Shown here in pieces: positions 34,911 through 48,237 of a stretch of DNA of 64,000 nt (positions are counted from its first letter, which is position 1; every line of letters starts with the position of its first letter). The DNA lies in assembly GCA_036245525.1 (NCBI GenBank), contig BTPG01000004.1:211713507-211777506 (forward strand), read 5' to 3'. The notes under the pieces are model-generated. The model was not told where the DNA came from, did no database searches, and saw only the letters and a list, made by a program, of their open reading frames with translations. This DNA comes from Semisulcospira habei (Eukaryota > Mollusca > Gastropoda > Semisulcospiridae). The position numbers and the translations under genes were made by a program.

Positions 34911-36929
34911 CTGAAATGAGATAAAATGGTTGTGCAGTGCGATTCATTCGGTCTCTGTCACTTTCATAAATAAATGTCGATATGACAGACGTAAGAGTCA
35001 TTTTAGTGTGCACATAATACAAGAGATGCCCCGAGAGAGTCATTTGGCGTGTCAGGCCTACATGTACTTTCCTCAAACAAAATAAAAAGCAAACGCCAGT
35101 GACACCGGGTTGATCTGACGTGCGCTAACCTGATCAGGCTAATCTAGTTTAGGATCATTGAGGTTTGTTACGCATCTTCACACAGTTTATAATTTATTTT
35201 AAAATCGCGTCTAGACGTTGCTCGGAGATCAGAAGGAAGTCAATTTCGATCTACTTCTGATTTCCGAACGTCTGTCATGCCTGTTCTGTGATTTTTATGT
35301 CCGTGCTTGCTTTGGTTCACGAGTTGCAGCCCTCGGAACATGGTGGTTTGTAATTGTGATACATCAAGAGCTTGGCCTGGCTTGCGTTTCAGATGTCCTA
35401 GCACTTGAAAGCGCTACCTGCCATTGAAAGCGCCGTAACGCGCGTGCGCGACGCTTTCCAAGATGACGACTGACCTACGACAGAGATACTATTTAGAAAA
35501 TAAACTGGCCGATAATTTATTACGACAAACCTTGTATACTTACCACATTCTAGACCGCTAGTACAAAATATCTTGACATCTATTTCTCGAAACAACTAGA
35601 AAATCATCAGTGCTAATGAGAGTTAATCGTTGGGGAAAATGTGTCTGTTTGTTTTACTTTTTTGCTTCCGCTTTCTTCTGTACAATCAATTTCTTACTTT
35701 TCGGGCGTGGTTGAATGGGAACCAACCTCATTTAGCGCAAAATATTGCATGATTTAACAGAAAATACGAATAAGATATTTTATTTCGTTCATTATGATTC
35801 CCACGTACATGAGAACAAGATAACTAATAGGCAATACCACCATGAAAAGTGCATTATCCTGCAAATTCAACTTACGGACACCAAATTTCGCACACAGCTA
35901 CCCGCCAATACCCTATTGGTAAAACCAGTAGGATGTCATCGAGATTTTGCCTTGGAACCGTTAAAAAAGATCGTTTGTGACGTCATCTCTGGGATGACCA
36001 TTTTACTGCCATTACCTTTTAACAGCAGCTAAATAGTGTCATTTGGAAGTCAGGAACATTTAGTTTTCGCTTTTGATTAGTTTGATTATAGTGTTATATG
36101 ACTGCGATTCCTGACATGAATACCAATGACGCATGGCCGCCATTTTCAAGATGGCGCCCACACACCCTAAGTTTTTTTTTATAGTTTGGGGGTGGTACAC
36201 AATATAGGGTACCTGGCGGCTGAAGTTAACATAAGCGATAAAATAAAGATATATTTAGATAGCCAGATAATTGCTCTTTTCCGAGCCAGTAGGATGTCAG
36301 TAGGAAAAATGTACACGTTTTGCATGAAAATTAATTATTTCTTGTCCACGTTTACGTCAATCTCTTTTTTGAAATTATTCAGTATATGATATTTGAGAGC
36401 ACAGCTAAGGGAAGTTTATGAGTGTTGCGAGACCATTGAGATATTTGAGGGAGATCTACACCCCTTGAAATAAAACATGGCTGCCACGGCCGTGACCTTC
36501 AACCGGGAAGGTAGTGTTAGAATGTTTGTATATAACAATTTATTTTATTATCGCCTACCAACATATACTATTTGAAACAAATCATTCAATTACTTTCTGA
36601 GATCGTACATAAAAGACAGGAAAACAAAAATGGCCGCTGTGACCTCGACATAGCGATAGCGGCTTAAACTGTTTGACTGACACGTTATTTAACAAAGGAC
36701 TATCGTCAGCTTAGCGTAGAGCTAAATCGATTTCATGGCTGAGAAAAGAAAAAGGCACGGACCAAAAAAAAAAAAAAGAAGAAGAATACAAGATCACAAA
36801 AATTCAGACACGTTAAATCCAATATAACCGGCACTTCTCAGCTTATGTAACAAGAGAGTGTAACAAAGGTCATCCATAAGTTGAGTCGTCTACCAGTATT
36901 ATCAATAAGAATACAAATAAATCCAGACC
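34911..36929. other. Intron, nothing recognised
   Basis: About 2 kb of AT-rich sequence. No frame with splice support; phrases such as aagatggcgcccac look repeat-like but have no second copy here. Confidence 0.4.
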
Positions 36930-37110
36930 AAAAAGGTGACTGCCAAGCGTGTAATATGCAAAGAAGTACCCAACGGAGAAAGAAACACGCTTAGAAAAGA
37001 CGGGTACAACACAATTTATTAATATTTCGGGTAAATACCCTTTGTCAAAATAGACAAACAAACAAACAGAGAGAATAGCCGCTACTTATCTTCATTGGCA
37101 GAAGGAATGT
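36930..37110. mobile_element. Solo arm of the fold-back element
   Basis: Shares gcaaagaagtacccaacgga, acacgcttagaaaagacg and ctacttatcttcatt with 15388 and 24420, but the opposing arm is absent. Confidence 0.7.
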
Positions 37111-37199
37111 GGCAACTGAAGGAGGTGACGTAAAATAAAAGAAAAGGAAGAACAAAAGTGCGGAAAAAGTAAAAATGACGTCAATGAAAAATCGAAAGA

Positions 37200-37910
<711 letters not shown>

Positions 37911-38239
37911 GCGGAAGACAACCAGCCAGAGCCACCAGCCCCATCCAACAGGCACTCACCAGCCCACAGAAAAACACACAGGCACGCAACAAGACGACCA
38001 CATACATCTCCAAGGGATGCACACGATCGCCCCGCCCCAAAACCGCGTATCAAACCGTGAGCCGGAGACCGGGCGCCCGACAGGGAAGGGCAAGGGATCC
38101 AACTAAACGTTCGGCCATCGCTGAGAAAGTCCCCAAGGGAAATGTACATATCAACCAATAAGAATACAAACACCACCTCCGACTGTAAAGTGTCGAACGT
38201 TAAGTCAGAGAAAGTTGATTTCTAAATGTTATTTATAAT
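37911..38239. other. Intron, nothing recognised
   Basis: Ordinary sequence before the TAA repeats of the LINE tail. Confidence 0.4.
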
Positions 38240-40150
38240 ATAATAATAATAATAATGAGTATTTATATAGCGCTTAATCTTACTCAAAAGCTCTAAGCGC
38301 TTTACAATCTGTACACAAAAATAAAAATACAATGACATATGCACATAACAAACAAAGCACAATGCCCGAACACACCACTTTTACAATAAACTAAACAACA
38401 ATACATACATAATAATTTATATTCTAATTAACATTTAGTCTAAACAAGGAGGATTGCAGAACTACAACTAAGGCATCAAACACTGGCAGTTATTCAAAGT
38501 AAAGCTTGAAGAGGTGAGTTTTCAACGACCTCTTGAAGTCAGAGACAGACTCACTGTTTCTGACCTCAAGAGGAAGTGTATTCCATAACACTGGGGCTTG
38601 ATAAACAAAAGTGCGCTGACCAAATGTTTTAGTTTGGACAGAAGGTACACACAACTTCCGTTTATCAGAAGAGGAGCGGAGCTCACGAGAGGGTGTATAC
38701 ACATGCAGCAAAGAAGACAAGTATTCTGGGCTGGTGCCTGAAAGGCAGTTAAAACAGATTGACATAACTTTGTATTGAATACGTGAGGACACAGGTAGCC
38801 AGTGAAGGGACTTCAAGATGGGTGTGACATGCTCAGTCTTACGGACTCTCACAACAAGCCGGGCTGCATTGTTCTGAATTTTTTGGAGGCGATCAATGAG
38901 ATACTGAGGGCAGCCACAAAGCAAAGAGTTACAATAATCTAGCTTGGACAGCACAAATGCACAAACTAGTGTTTTAGTGGCTTCCACGGTCAGCAGGTGA
39001 CGAACTGAACTAATACGACGAAGTTCCAGATAAGCGGATCTACACACTGCACTGACATGCTGTGACATAGATAACTCGCTGTCAAGTGTAACACCCAGGT
39101 TTCTCACACTCGCAGAGAAGCCAATGAGTGTTCCATCCACAGACAATGATGATGGTAAAGGCAGGGACGAAGATAATCTTGGATTAGCTACCAACATTGC
39201 TTCAGTTTTGCCATCATTTAACATCAGTTTGTTGGTGGTCATCCATGATTTGACATGGTCAATGCACTGGCTTATACTTTGGACAGCATTCACAGCTCGC
39301 TCGACAGTATCACTTTTGTACATCTGCGTATCATCTGCAAATGCATGATGGGAAATGGAGCGACTACAAATCAGGTCGGACAGGGGCTGAACATACAGTA
39401 AGAACAATACAGGTCCTAGGACCGAGCCCTGGGGTACACCAAACCGAAGAGGTGATGGCTCAGAACGACAGCCGTCGACAGAAACAATCTGGGATCGTTC
39501 AGTCAGGTATGAACTAAACCATGCCAAGACTGTGCCTTCAATGCCAAATACAGATTGAAGACGGCACAGCAAAATTTCATGGTCAATAGTGTCGAACGCA
39601 CTGGACAGGTCCAACAAAGCAAGGACTGTGATCTTACGCTCGTCCAAAGCACAAAGCAGGTCATTCTCCCCACCCGGGTCTGCCCTGGGGGACTTGGGTG
39701 GGGTTAGGTATTTTTTAGTTCCCAGGGTCACCCTGGTCAGCCCCACAGGGTGGGTTTTTCTCTCGATTCTGGGGCATGTATTTCTGTCTACCCTTTGTCC
39801 ATTCACCTGTATTTGCCTTTTTAAAACTCTCCCTACTGTCTGCACTGCCTGTAGCTCTTGATATTGGATGTGTGTTGCTACATGGTCTTAGCTTTATTTA
39901 GGCCCCATGTGTTAGGTTTATTTAATGTATTTGACCGGCTGGCAACATACATTCAATGTTCTGTTTTTTTTTTTTTTTCACAAGCAGTGCAGGCACGTCC
40001 TGAGAAAGCCTTATTGCTGTCGGGACGTTAAGCAATGTACAATCAATCAACAAAGCAGGTCATTGAATATCTTCAGCAAAGCTGTTTCAGTGCTACGATG
40101 GGGACGATATGCAGACTGGAATACACTGAACAGACTATTAGAGTTGACAT
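38240..40150 (-). mobile_element. CR1/L2-like LINE, 5'-truncated, interrupted
   Basis: The minus-strand frame contains FQSAYRPHRSTETALL, LLDLSSAFDTIDHEIL, GVPQGSVLGPVLF and FADDTQMYKS, the palm motifs of a CR1/L2-group reverse transcriptase with both catalytic Asp positions intact. It continues through LDYCNSLLCG to a natural end (HLFKLYFE, 38490). The 3' end has paired gcgctta/taagcgc stems followed by (ATT)n at 38249-38270. The endonuclease and everything before the fingers are missing (5' truncation near 40150). A retroposon splits the coding region at 39666-40049; otherwise the frame is remarkably clean. Confidence 0.85.
39666..40049 (+). mobile_element. 384-bp retroposon inside the LINE
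   Basis: Flanked by the 15-bp duplication acaaagcaggtcatt (39651-39665 and 40050-40064). The insert contains a poly-T stretch near 39965-39979 and ends cgggacgttaagcaatgtac plus caat repeats. A fuller copy, in reverse, is at 15187-15860 in unit A. The acgttaa near the end resembles the end of the I-like LINE (gagacgttaaaaatc, 52738), a possible mobilising partner. Confidence 0.85.
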
Positions 40151-40860
40151 GCTTTAAAGTTTTAAAGTTATCACACTTACTGGCATTTTCTGACATTATA
40201 CGTTTGTTAAAGGTCACTAAAGCATGTAAACTTAGGAAGGTAATTAATGAACTTACTGTATGCTTAGTTAGACCTAACCATTTGCCATAATAATCAAGAT
40301 TCAAAAACATTTGTCTAAAGTATATGGTGATGTGCCGTATAGCAATTGACCTCTCGCGATCTTCACCTTTTATGGAGGTCATTCCGTTTGGGACGTTTTA
40401 ACAGGTCTTACCATCGACTATCACCATGCCAAATCTAAAATATGTTGTTGAACCCGTCTCAGATAAAACATCTGCATTAACGTTTACCGCCTTCAAATAA
40501 TAGTATGACCTTAATACCGGCCGGTAACTGACAGGCCGACGTACAAACAAACAAAACATGTGTATCATTTACATACACTCGCATTGGCATTCAATTGTAG
40601 CAAAATGCATTTTTATTCCATATAATATGCGTTGGTCTGCAATCCTGATATAACTGAAAAGTGTCTGTAAGAGTTATCTCCCCTTATTTTAACGGTCGCA
40701 AAAAAGTGAATTTTACCAATCGAAACTGCGTTAAAATTTCATAAGTCTGGGACAAATATGCAGTATAGTTGGCGGTACTGACAAGACTGTGGTGTCTGGA
40801 GTATTCAAGGAGGGGGTTTCACTTATAATGGGGGAACAAGTCGCCTCTCGAAGGTTAGAG
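40151..40860. other. Intron, nothing recognised
   Basis: No coding frame or repeat match seen. Confidence 0.4.
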
Positions 40861-41644
40861 AGTAGTCCACCAGTTTAGGTCCCCACTTTGACACTCAACT
40901 CTCACTTGTGGCTCCACGTAGCTGCAGCATGCGTAGCGGCCACACCACGGGCAACAGCTTCGACTGTCTGGCTAAACCAAGTGAGGGGAAACCGGGGGTC
41001 TCAAACCCTTGGTGAGGCAGTACTTGCTCATCCTAGCATGCAAAGTCTGTCACCGGCCGACTGGGCGGAGGAAACCCAATCAAGGGTTCAACGGCCAAGA
41101 GGGCGGGTCAGCAGTGCACTGTGGAGTGCATGGGCATGTCAGAGCACAGAAGAAGATATGGCCATCCACTGCAGCCAAGGAAGCTACCAGTTGTAACGTC
41201 TCATCGTGCTACTGGACTCAGTCTTCTGCGGCCGAGAGGGTGGGGTTGCTCCAGCGCAACAGCTTCTCCACCAAAATCTCCTTCACACGCAGGTTTTGTG
41301 CATGGACCTTCACCTTCACCAAATCTGCTACTTCACCTTCTTTTTTTTCTCTTCTGCCTCCTCCAGAAATCCTGCGGCGATGGGGAACGGGCGAAACGAC
41401 AGGCAGAGGTTACTACTGGAAGTCGCAGCTCCGACCCTGCACGTAGGCGGTCTGTGGACCAGTGGTCGCTCTTCCCTGTACCAGGGGCAGCAGAGAAGTT
41501 CGGCAGCATCCCAGGCGACTGAGCAGCCCTCTTCAGGACAGCACTGCTCACCCTAGTAAGGGAGGGAACTAGAAAAGGTGTTCCAAACATTGCCTGCCCT
41601 ACATAAACCGGTCAGCTTACCGCGGCTGGCGGTTTAACCCTTTT

Positions 41645-42508
41645 ATGCGGTCGAAAAGAAAAAGAAAAAAAAAAAAACTTACTCTCGGTACGTGGAACGT
41701 ACGAACCCTGTTGGACAGAGATCAGATGAAGAGACCACACAGTAGAACAGCCCTCATAGCCAGGGAGCTGGCGAGATATAAAATCGACATTGCGGCTCTT
41801 AGCGAAACCAGGTTTGCTGACGAAGGCTCGATCTGTAAACCTGAGGGTGGGTACACCTTTTTCTGGAAGGGCAAAGCTGAGAACGAAGACAGGATACACG
41901 GAGTTGGCTTCGCCATCCGCACTACGCTCCTGCGACAGCTGCCTTCTCTTCCCACTGGCATCAGCGAACGATTGATGAAGCTCCGTTTACCCATCTCCCA
42001 CACCCGAAATGTCACTATCATCAGTGCCTATGCTCCGACACTTACCAACGCCGATGACGACAAGGAGGCGTTCTATGAGAGCCTCGACTCCCTCCTGAAG
42101 TCCACTCCTGCAAGTGACAAACTCATCGTGCTTGGTGACTTCAATGCTCGAGTTGGGCGCGAATGTGAATGCTGGGAAGGAGTGTTGGGCCCACACGGGC
42201 TGGGCAAGATGAACAGCAATGGTCTGCTGCTGCTGACATTGTGCGCTGAGAATGGACTCGCCATCACCAACACCCTCTTCAGGCTGGCTAGTAAGTACAA
42301 GACAACATGGATGCATCTCAGGTCCAAGCAGTGGCATCTCATAGACTATGTCATTGTCCGCCAGCGGGATACTCGTGATGTCAGAATCACCAGAGCCATG
42401 AGAGGAGCCGAGTGCTGGACCGACCATCGGCTGGTGCGGTCTGTCCTCAACCTGCACACAGGAAGAGGCCGAAGCTCACCCGACCTTCATTCAACCTGGC
42501 TAAGCTGA
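41645..42508 (+). CDS. Endonuclease domain of the RTE-like element
   Basis: An ATG frame of 287 codons begins with a lysine-rich patch, then LTLGTWNVRTLLD, IAALSETRF, GVGFAIRT, SAYAPTL, VLGDFNARVG, WHLIDYVIV and WTDHRLV. These are the motifs of APE-type endonucleases (N, E, D/N and the DH pair) that nick target DNA for target-primed reverse transcription. All appear present. The true protein should continue into the RT; a frame change near 42480 truncates it. Confidence 0.85.
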   Translation: MRSKRKRKKKKLTLGTWNVRTLLDRDQMKRPHSRTALIARELARYKIDIAALSETRFADEGSICKPEGGYTFFWKGKAENEDRIHGVGFAIRTTLLRQLPSLPTGISERLMKLRLPISHTRNVTIISAYAPTLTNADDDKEAFYESLDSLLKSTPASDKLIVLGDFNARVGRECECWEGVLGPHGLGKMNSNGLLLLTLCAENGLAITNTLFRLASKYKTTWMHLRSKQWHLIDYVIVRQRDTRDVRITRAMRGAECWTDHRLVRSVLNLHTGRGRSSPDLHSTWLS

Positions 42509-44863
42509 AGTGCCCGGACGTCAAGGAAAACTCCCAGTCCCACCTTGATGACCTGCTAACTGCCCATGGACCGTTGACTGGCAACCCAACTGAAATGTGG
42601 AACCAATTCAAGGGGATGGTGACGGAGTCTGCCAAAGACGTGCTTGGACCCTAGCAGAGGGTACACCAGGATTGGTTCGATGAGAACATTGAAGAGATCA
42701 ACAAGCTACTGGAGCAAAAGCGCAGTGCCTTCATCGAGTGGCAGAACGACATCAACTCCTTGTCCAAGAAAGACCGCTTCAAACACCTCCAGAGAAAAGC
42801 CCATAGAGAGCTCCGCAACATGCAGGACACCTCGTGGGACGGCAAAGCAAAAGAACTTGAACACTTCGCTGAATCCAGCAACTCTATGGAGTTTTTCAGC
42901 GCTATGAAAGCTGTCTACGGCCCTGCCAGACCCAGCACAACTCCTCTTTTCCGCCGACGGCTTCACCTTGCTAAAGGACAAAGGCAGCATCATTGAGCGC
43001 TGGAGAGAACACTTCTGAAATCTGCTGAACCTGCCTTCCACTGTCGATCCCACGGCCCTGGACATGATTCCCCAGAAGCCGACACTGGATGACCTTGACC
43101 TCCCGCCAACCCTGGACGAGGTCAAGAAAGCGATCAACCAGACTAGCTCCGACAAGGCTGCAGGCATGGACGGCATCCCCGCAGAGCTCTTCAAAGCAGC
43201 TGGACCTGAGACCCTTAATGCCTTCCTCAACATTCTGACATGCATCTGGGCAGAGGAGAACATGCCACAGGAATTTAGAGATGCTACAATCGTCTCCCTG
43301 TTCAAGAACAAGGGCAGCAAAGCAGACTGTGCCAATTACCTAGGGATCTCACTTGTGTCCATTGCTGGCAAGATCCTTGCGAGAGTCATCCTCAACCGCC
43401 TGATCAGCTCTGTATCTGAGGAAGCACTCCCAGAGGCTCAATGCGGCTTCAGACCCGGCCGCAGCACAGTCGACATGGTCTTCTCTGTGAGACAGGTCCA
43501 GGAGAAATGCATTGAGCAGCACATGGACCTAAACGCTGTCTTCAAAAATCTGACCAAAGCATTCGACACCGTAAATAGAGAAGCGCTTTGGGTCATCCTC
43601 GCAAAGCTCGACTGCCCCAGGAAGTTCACCAACATCATCCGCCTCTTTCATGATGGGATGGTAGGAGTTGTCCAGTCAAACGGCGACACATCCGCACCCT
43701 TCGACATTTCCAACGGTGTGAACAAGGTTGCGTTCTTGCCCCCGTGATGTTCAACCTGTTCTTCACGTGTGTATGGACCCATGCAGTACGCGACCTTGAG
43801 AAGGGAGTGTACCTGAAGTACAGACTAGACGGCTCTCTCTTCGACCTCCGTCGACTAAATGCCAGGACCAAGACCATCGAGAGACTGATCCTTGAGGCGC
43901 TGTTTGCCAATGACTGTGCGCTGACGGTGCACACGGAGTCTGAACTCCAGACCATCGTCAACAGGTTCTCGGAAGCCTCTCGACTGTTTGGCCTCACCAT
44001 CAGTCTCATCAAGACTGAGGTCCTGCACCAACCGGCCCCAGGCACAAGAGCCCCCACCCCCACCCCCCCACCCCCCACCCCCAACCAAAGTGTACATCGA
44101 AGGCACCGAGCTGAAGAGTGTCGACCAGTTCAGGTACCTTGGGAGCATCATCTCTTCTGACAGTACTATCGACAAGGAAATCGCAGCTCGCATCCGCAAA
44201 GCCAGCCAAGCCCTGTGTCGCCTTCGCACTCGTGTGTTGAATAACAACAACGTCAAGCTTTCCACCGAGATCAAAGTCTACAAGGCAGTAGTTCTCCCCA
44301 GCCTCCTCTACGGCTGTGAGTCATGGACGCTGTACAGAAAGCACCTCAAGCAGCTTGAACATTTCCACATGAGATCCCTGCGCTCACTCATGGGCATCAA
44401 ATGGCAAGACAAGGTGACAAACCTGGAAGTTCTGGACAATGCTGGCTTAGTGAGTGTTAAAGCCTTGATTTTAAAGTCACAACTCCGCTGGACAGGTCAT
44501 GTCATACGCATGGATGATTCTCGCATGCCACGCCAACTCCTGTATGGTGCACTCTCAAAAGGCCACAGGAAGCAAGGACAGCCAAAGAAACGCTTCAAAG
44601 ACTGTATAAGAGACAGCCTCAAGCACTTGGTCTTCCCGGTAAAGGAACTTGAAGCACAAGCACAAGACAGATCCGGCTGGCGTGCCGCCACCAGGAAAGC
44701 CTGCACGCTCTTTGAACACAATCGGTGCGAACGGATCACCAGTGCCAGAGCTCGCAGAAAGACAGCGTCGACTCTCCCCACAGCTACGTTCCAGTGCTCC
44801 CACTGCCCTCGCAGGTGTGGCTCCAGGATTGACTTGGCCAGCCACACCCGCACCCACAAATAG
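42412..44863 (+). pseudogene. Reverse transcriptase and tail of the RTE-like element
   Basis: Split across three frames. Recognisable blocks: FNLAKLKCPDVKEN; KKAINQTSSDKAAGMDGIPA; CGFRPGRSTVDMVFSVRQVQ; a motif-A line reading FKNLTKAFDTV; QPAPG; a YLGSIISSD tail; KVYKAVVLPSLLYGCESWTL; QLRWTGHVIRM; and the C-terminal finger. Motif A has Asn where the catalytic Asp belongs (43547-43549). The YxDD-type box reads FAND (43903-43914), again Asn for Asp. Stops at 42653 and 43016 and shifts near 42940, 43740 and 44080 complete the loss. Confidence 0.8.
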
Positions 44864-44930
44864 AAGTCATGCACAATGACGACATCATCGGTTTCGATGG
44901 TCTACCCCCACTGACTAGACCATAAGAAAG

Positions 44931-45540
44931 TATCGTCGCAGAATGGGACTCCCAGCAAACGGCGCTATTTTGAATCCGCTCGCAGTGGCGGATCTAGGGA
45001 GGGGGGCCAGGGGGCCCTGCCCCCTCTCTCTCTCCCCCCCCCCCCACGGCACCGAAGTGATAATGGACGGCCCTGACGGGCGGGTTATGGGGGACAGGGA
45101 AATCTATTGCCTATGGGGTACGACCTGGACACTGATCAATTCAGGCGCACTGCACCTGTGCCACTTTGATTTACCAGGACCTTTCGACGGACATGCTATT
45201 GAACAAGCCCGTCTTTTCCCCCTGGATTGTGAGTCTAGCTACCGGGGCCGGGACGGGGATCCGAATTGTGGGTGAGAATTCAGTCCCTGCTGATATATAG
45301 GGTTCCTCAGTAGAACCATAGAGTTTCATGCGCCCCTGCAAGCAAAGGGGCTCCTGAAAAGCTATACATCTTGATGTGCTATACACGTCCTCGGACTGAG
45401 GCAATCATCTGATATGCCTACGACTGTTGATACGCCCGGCTGAGGCAATTGTCCAATTAAAATGCGAGAGATCGGCTTTATGGCTGCAGGTAGACCATCT
45501 GGTGTCACCTGTTAATCGGATAATTGTCCCCGACTGCTGA
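44931..45540. other. Unassigned sequence between retrotransposons
   Basis: Contains gcagtggcggatctaggg followed by G- and C-runs. No gene. Confidence 0.35.
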
Positions 45541-46279
45541 TACAGCGGAGTCTGGTTAAGGATAATTGAACTTCACCGGCCGTCTTTGTCTGCGGCGAGA
45601 CTAAAATAACGGATGCATTTAACAACAGTCGTCGATTCGACTGCTAGCTACCGCCGAGGTCGGACGTATCGCTGAGCTCTGTGCGCACAGCTTGGATTCA
45701 TTTTCACATGTACTGAGGATACTTCGCCCGGGACGCCTTCGGTGGAGACCAACTTCCCTTCCACTAACACAGCGTGATCCGGTTTGTTCTCCCTTCCGTG
45801 GCCTGGTCGCTGAAATCCTCCGAACACCCAGATAAGTGTCTTTTACCTCTATTATTTCCTTCCATTTCGGTCCCAGGCCTTTGCCTCTCTGCTTTTTTCT
45901 TTATGCTGTACACATAGTATCATCCCTCCATTTTCCCATCTTGCAATCTTTTTTCTCTTTCGCTCTTGTTTGCCTTTGTATTTTTTTGTCTTTCCCTAAC
46001 TATAGATTAGTTTTCATTCTTTTACTCCTTTTTTGTACACCGCTCCGGTCGCGTTCGCGATTTCCCGCTATCACGTCCTGATCGGTTTGAAATTCCCGCT
46101 CTTTTTATCGTCTTTGTTTCCGCCATTTTAACCGCACGTTGCTGCTGCTGTCTATTTCCTCTCTGCCTTTCTCTGTAGCTATTAATCTTAAATTAAAAAA
46201 TTCTAGTTCAGAGCCATTTTGTTTTAAACAGTGCTGAAATTAGCTTCTGTCACGGACCCGGTAGAGGGTCAGCTTGATT

Positions 46280-48084
46280 CAAATGCTATTCCCCCGGGAG
46301 ATCAACGACTTCAGTACTGGCGGTCACACCGACACAACTATTGAGAACAACTCTTTTCCTGCTACCCTTGTAGTAGGTAAACGTACTCATCCCTCCGATT
46401 TGCCTGATCTAGGCACGGACGGAAAGATAAGAATCCTTGAGGAAGACAGAAACTCGGAAGATGATGATTTATTTGACGAAGATAGTTATGCCTCTGTGCA
46501 GTCCCATTCTCTGATTTCCCCTTCTCGTGACTCGGAAACCCCCCCCCCCCCCCCCCCAATTGTTCCCGGTTCGTCCGATAACGATGCTCCGGGTGACGCT
46601 AACAATGCCGCTGAAGACGTCAGCTGCAATGGTCAACCCGCTAGTGCTATTGACAACTGAAGGCTTTGATCACGCTGGCCATACCTGTAAACCCCGAGCG
46701 GCGTTTGTTAGAAAGAACAAATCTGCTTTTAAACCTGTCCATGATGCAAACTACGCGCAACCTCGAATTAAACCCCAACGTACTTTTGCACAGTTCCCGG
46801 TCAAAATAGTTGATCTGGGCACTGGTTCAGCGAAACTGTCTTCCTTTCATCCATGGTTTGACCCTGTCCGACGTGCTGCTGGGGCAGTCAAGCAGGACGA
46901 ACTCATCATAAGAAAGGTTAAATTCGGGGCACTACATTGCTCACTGTAAAAACGCTACTATCTAACACAAACTTAGCATTCAGAGAGCACTGGGTGGGGC
47001 AAAGGTGAAGTGCTCCATACCGCAACCTACTACAGTAGGAGTCCGTTACGGCATACCGCTCGGAGAGGGCGAGCTGCAGAGAGTGAGGCAATCACTCGGC
47101 AACGCGTCCTCTGTGGAGCGTCTGAAGAACAAGAAAGGCGATCCTACCAAAGCTGTAAAGGTCACTTTCAAATTAGCCACCCTACCACAGAGAGTACACC
47201 TTGTAGGTGCTTATGTTGACGTAGTGCCTTTCTCTGCGCCCGCGCGCAGATGCACTAGATGCCAGCGCCTGGGGCACACCAAGGCTCAATGTCGTGCGAA
47301 AAAGCCAAGTTGTGCGCAGTGTTCACAGCCTGATCATGAGCGTGCTAACTGTAAGAACTCAAGAAATTGCGTAAACTGCGGTGGGGACCACAGCCCCGCC
47401 TATGCTAAGTGTCCGGAGTACTCTCTTCATAAAAGAGCAAATGAAATCAGGTCAAAAACGTACATTCCTTTCTCAGAAGCTCTGAGGCGTGCTATGCTTG
47501 GACAGGAGGTTAACGAGGCCTCCCCCTTCAGCCCCCATTTCGACAAGCAGTTTTGGGGGCCACCAGTGATCACTGCTCCGGGTAGGCCGGCCCCCGCCCG
47601 CCCCGCCCATGCACCCAAGCTCTCAGAACATCAGAAACATGACTCAGCAAAATCTAAACGCCCTGAAATTACCGAATCCCCCTCAGTAACAGAGACAATT
47701 CTCCCTGAGATAGAACCTCGGTCTGCTCTAGAGCAACAGCAAGCAGCCGCCAAAAGCAGCGAAAATCAAAATAAACATGAAAACCTCCGTCCCAAGAAAA
47801 CTCGTAAAAGAGGTAAAAACAAGAAAAAAGAGTCTGCTCAACAGTCCCTCACAAGTGCCTCCCATTCCCCGAAGTCTGGAAAAAGCGATCCGAAGAACAT
47901 AGTCGAGCAGAGTGAGGCCCAGAATGTGCAGAATGAATCTCCCACTACCCCGTTCATTCAATCCAATAGTAACGACATTGACGCAGGTAGTGAAGGGTCT
48001 TTCAATTGGGCGATGGGGTTAGAGTCCTGGAAGAGGGAAACCCCTCGGCCGTATTTGGCCTGTTCTCCGACTGGCTCTATCTAA
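46280..48084 (+). pseudogene. ORF1 (gag-like, CCHC zinc knuckles) of the I-like LINE
   Basis: Acidic, Pro-rich N-terminus (MLFPREINDF; P-run near 46543-46556), then FVRKNKSAFKP, then an RNA-binding region ending in three knuckles: CTRCQRLGHTKAQC, CAQCSQPDHERANC and CVNCGGDHSPAYAKC. These bind the element's RNA in the ribonucleoprotein particle. A basic Lys-rich tail (KKTRKRGKNKKKES) follows. Frame changes near 46650 and 46950 interrupt the protein; the knuckle part is one open frame to 48084. Confidence 0.8.
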
Positions 48085-48237
48085 AATACCAAGCCCAACC
48101 CCCGACCGCAAACTGATGCGGGAGGGGCTTCTAGACCTGTTCAAAATCCTAGGCCATCTCGGTGTGCTTGGTCGATTATAAAAACAAACAAACTTAGATT
48201 TTCTCTATTAATTTGTAGTAATTAAGCCCCTGTCAAA

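Larger units (their letters stand above)
40861..44930 (+). mobile_element. RTE-like non-LTR retrotransposon, near full length, dead
   Basis: A GC-rich leader of about 780 bp is followed by an apurinic-type endonuclease, a reverse transcriptase and a tail that includes a C2H2-like finger (CSHCPRRCGSRIDLASHTRTH). Order and motifs match the group whose endonucleases are often annotated as craniofacial development protein 2-like. Several frameshifts and stops break it. Exact ends and target duplication were not found. Confidence 0.8.

Noticed and set aside
44985..45050. hAT-type MITE end (cagtggcggatctag)
   Set aside because: Only one end is visible and no matching second end or duplication was found.
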